This document shows positions 62,488 through 64,000 of a stretch of DNA of 64,000 nt, in pieces. Position 1 is the stretch's first letter. The number at the start of each line of letters is the position of its first letter. The notes below the pieces were generated by a model, which saw only the letters and a program-made list of their open reading frames with translations, did not search any database and was not told the DNA's origin. Source of the DNA: Sphingorhabdus rigui (lineage in GTDB: Bacteria > Pseudomonadota > Alphaproteobacteria > Sphingomonadales > Sphingomonadaceae); NCBI RefSeq assembly GCF_014196595.1, contig NZ_JACIEA010000001.1, forward strand, positions 1,172,546 to 1,236,545. Reading direction: 5' to 3'. The position numbers and the translations under genes were made by a program.

Positions 62488-63213
62488 ATGGAACATGAAT
62501 ATCTTAGACAGTTCCGCCAGCTAAAGCGTAACGAAAGTGGTGTGGCGATGGTCGAGCTTGCGATATCCCTCCCCTTCTTCATCGGCTTGCTCGTAGGCGG
62601 CGTCGAAACCGCAAATTATGCGTCCGTCGTCATGCAGATAAACCAGATTGCACTGCACACCGCCGATGCTGCAGCGCGTATTGGGACAACAACGCCGTCA
62701 GCGAATAAAACCATTTCGGAAACGCAAATCAACGATGTTTTTCAAGGATCTTTGCGTGAGGGCACGCGCATCAGCCTTGGTGGAAATCACGACTACACCG
62801 ATCCATCATCCGGCGTGAAGTCTACGCGCGGCAATGCCCGGATCATTTTATCCAGTGTTGAAGAGGTCGCTGCATTTGACGCTTCCGCTCCGCGATACCG
62901 CATCCGGTGGCAACGCTGCGCCGGCTCGGCGAGTTTTTACAAATCAAACTACGGCACCACGTCGACCGCGACAAGCGTCACCGGAGTTGGCCCTGTTGGA
63001 CAGCAAGCATCCCCTCCCCCTGGAGGTGTACTGATGTTCGTCGAACTGCAATATTATTTTAAGCCAATGATCGTAAACGGTTTTTCGAAACTGACCGATA
63101 GGACGATCAGCCAAGTCGCATCCATGGTGGTGCGCGAGAACCGCGACACCGTTGGCCCCACTGGAAGCGACGGGATATACAATAATGAGAAGGCAACCGT
63201 CTCCGCCTGTTAA
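62488..63213 (+). CDS. TadE/TadG-like pseudopilin
   Basis: A 241-residue protein with a prepilin-type segment ESGVAMVELAISLPFFIGLLVGG, then a soluble C-domain of mixed beta content ending near ATVSAC. It starts three bases after the previous gene, so all three form one operon. The members are presumed to form minor components of the Tad pilus. The stop is 22 bases from the convergent pdhB stop. Confidence 0.8.
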   Translation: MEHEYLRQFRQLKRNESGVAMVELAISLPFFIGLLVGGVETANYASVVMQINQIALHTADAAARIGTTTPSANKTISETQINDVFQGSLREGTRISLGGNHDYTDPSSGVKSTRGNARIILSSVEEVAAFDASAPRYRIRWQRCAGSASFYKSNYGTTSTATSVTGVGPVGQQASPPPGGVLMFVELQYYFKPMIVNGFSKLTDRTISQVASMVVRENRDTVGPTGSDGIYNNEKATVSAC

Positions 63214-63235
63214 AGCGGGGACGGCGGATATCCCT

Positions 63236-64000
63236 CTAAAGACCTAGCGTTTTGCGCACGCCAGCAACAATCTTGTCGGCATTGATGAGCGTCGCCTTCT
63301 CAAGATTAGCTGCATAAGGCATCGGAACGTCTTCGTTCGTGATACGCAAGACGGGAGCGTCGAGATCATCGAAGCCCTGCTCCATACATACTGCAAGGAT
63401 TTCGCTACCAACCGAACACACCGGCCAGCCTTCTTCGGCCACGACCAAACGATTGGTTTTTGCAAGGCTCGCCAGCACGGTCTGCGTATCCAGCGGACGA
63501 ATGGTGCGCAGGTCGATGACCTCTGCGCTGATGCCTTCGGCCGCTAACGTGTCAGCTGCCTCCAATGACAGCCCCACGCCAATGGAATAGCTCACGATAG
63601 TTACGTCTGTGCCTTCGCGCATGATGCGTGCCTTACCAATCGGCAGCACATGGTCGTCCCCTGCGGGAACTTCAAACGTGCGACCATAAAGCAGCTCGTT
63701 TTCGAGGAAAACAACCGGGTCCTCGCAACGGATTGCGGCTTTGAGCAAACCCTTCGCATCTGCGGCATCATAGGGTGCGATAACAATCAGACCGGGCACG
63801 CTGGCGTACCATGGCGCGTAATTTTGGCTATGCTGCGCACCGACGCGCGCTGCGGCACCGTTTGGACCACGGAACACGATGGGGCAGCGCATCTGGCCAC
63901 CCGACATGTAATTGGTCTTTGCCGCCGAGTTGATGATGTGGTCAATCGCCTGCATCGCAAAGTTAAATGTCATGAATTCGATGACGGGGCGAAGCCCGCC
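63236..64000 (-). CDS. pdhB: Pyruvate dehydrogenase E1 component beta subunit, 3' part (runs off the window)
   Basis: The reverse frame is open from the right window edge to TAG at 63236, giving 254 residues that make up the C-terminal two-thirds. It reads [79 protein letters not shown] and the ending GVRKTLGL, diagnostic of transketolase-like E1 beta. Its partner E1 alpha would lie beyond the window. It is separated by 54 kb from pdhC-lpd, so the complex genes are split. Confidence 0.95.
   Translation of the reverse strand, partial: GGLRPVIEFMTFNFAMQAIDHIINSAAKTNYMSGGQMRCPIVFRGPNGAAARVGAQHSQNYAPWYASVPGLIVIAPYDAADAKGLLKAAIRCEDPVVFLENELLYGRTFEVPAGDDHVLPIGKARIMREGTDVTIVSYSIGVGLSLEAADTLAAEGISAEVIDLRTIRPLDTQTVLASLAKTNRLVVAEEGWPVCSVGSEILAVCMEQGFDDLDAPVLRITNEDVPMPYAANLEKATLINADKIVAGVRKTLGL

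Overview
The window is chromosomal DNA of an alphaproteobacterium, most likely a member of the Sphingomonadaceae (Sphingopyxis/Sphingorhabdus-like). The assignment rests on gene order (dusB-ntrB-ntrC-ntrY-ntrX-hfq-hflX; tmk-holB-metG-tatD), a tandem-domain Hfq, a PhaR regulator, a TonB-dependent receptor, and a palindromic repeat resembling sphingomonad repeats inside pdhC. No rRNA or CRISPR array was seen.

Layout. 1-11.5 kb: 5' part of a TonB-dependent receptor (reverse), phaR, proS, rnr, a universal stress protein, pyruvate dehydrogenase E2 and E3 (pdhC, lpd), a PAP2 phosphatase, a secreted amidohydrolase and a small exported protein. 11.5-21.4 kb: an integrated element bounded by a 20-bp direct repeat. 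Its right copy is the 3' end of an intact tRNA-Ser(TGA) gene. It holds a tyrosine integrase, two unknown ORFs, an AlpA-like regulator, a DnaG-type primase and a RepA-like helicase, then a cargo of proteins predicted to sit in or beyond the inner membrane: a signal-peptide Sel1/double-PDZ protein, three small membrane proteins and a lipoprotein. No virion, plasmid-mobility or conjugation genes are visible. The core looks like that of a phage satellite and the cargo is the best candidate for something undescribed.

21.4-30.1 kb: lytic transglycosylase, a short remnant that looks like the end of a D-Ala-D-Ala carboxypeptidase gene, tmk-holB-metG-tatD, a membrane retropepsin-like protease, mazG, and hflX and hfq on the reverse strand. 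30.2-37.5 kb: the two nitrogen-related two-component systems NtrYX and NtrBC with dusB. 37.6-43.2 kb: ispDF, pncC, ratA/coq10 and lipA, then an operon with an SbtA-type bicarbonate transporter, a PII-like SbtB, a beta carbonic anhydrase and a PNPOx-like flavoprotein. 43.3-51 kb: ettA, an M28 peptidase with a small lipoprotein, tRNA-Pro(TGG), a CAT-anticodon tRNA, a cytoplasmic histidine kinase, an Lrp/AsnC regulator with an upstream palindrome, and a TPR protein. 51-64 kb: an SDR enzyme, gyrA, a DUF3089 hydrolase, a YhhN-type lysoplasmalogenase with an NAD(P)H-hydrate dehydratase, trmFO, an EF-hand protein, a squalene/phytoene-synthase-like protein, three Tad-type pseudopilin/TadG genes, and the 3' part of pdhB.

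Pathway links: pdhC, lpd and pdhB belong to one complex although 54 kb apart, and lipA makes its lipoyl cofactor. SbtA, SbtB and carbonic anhydrase form a plausible inorganic-carbon uptake unit. Hfq and HflX lie directly downstream of ntrYX. Coordinates and reading frames were read from the sequence; functions rest on motif recognition without database searches.
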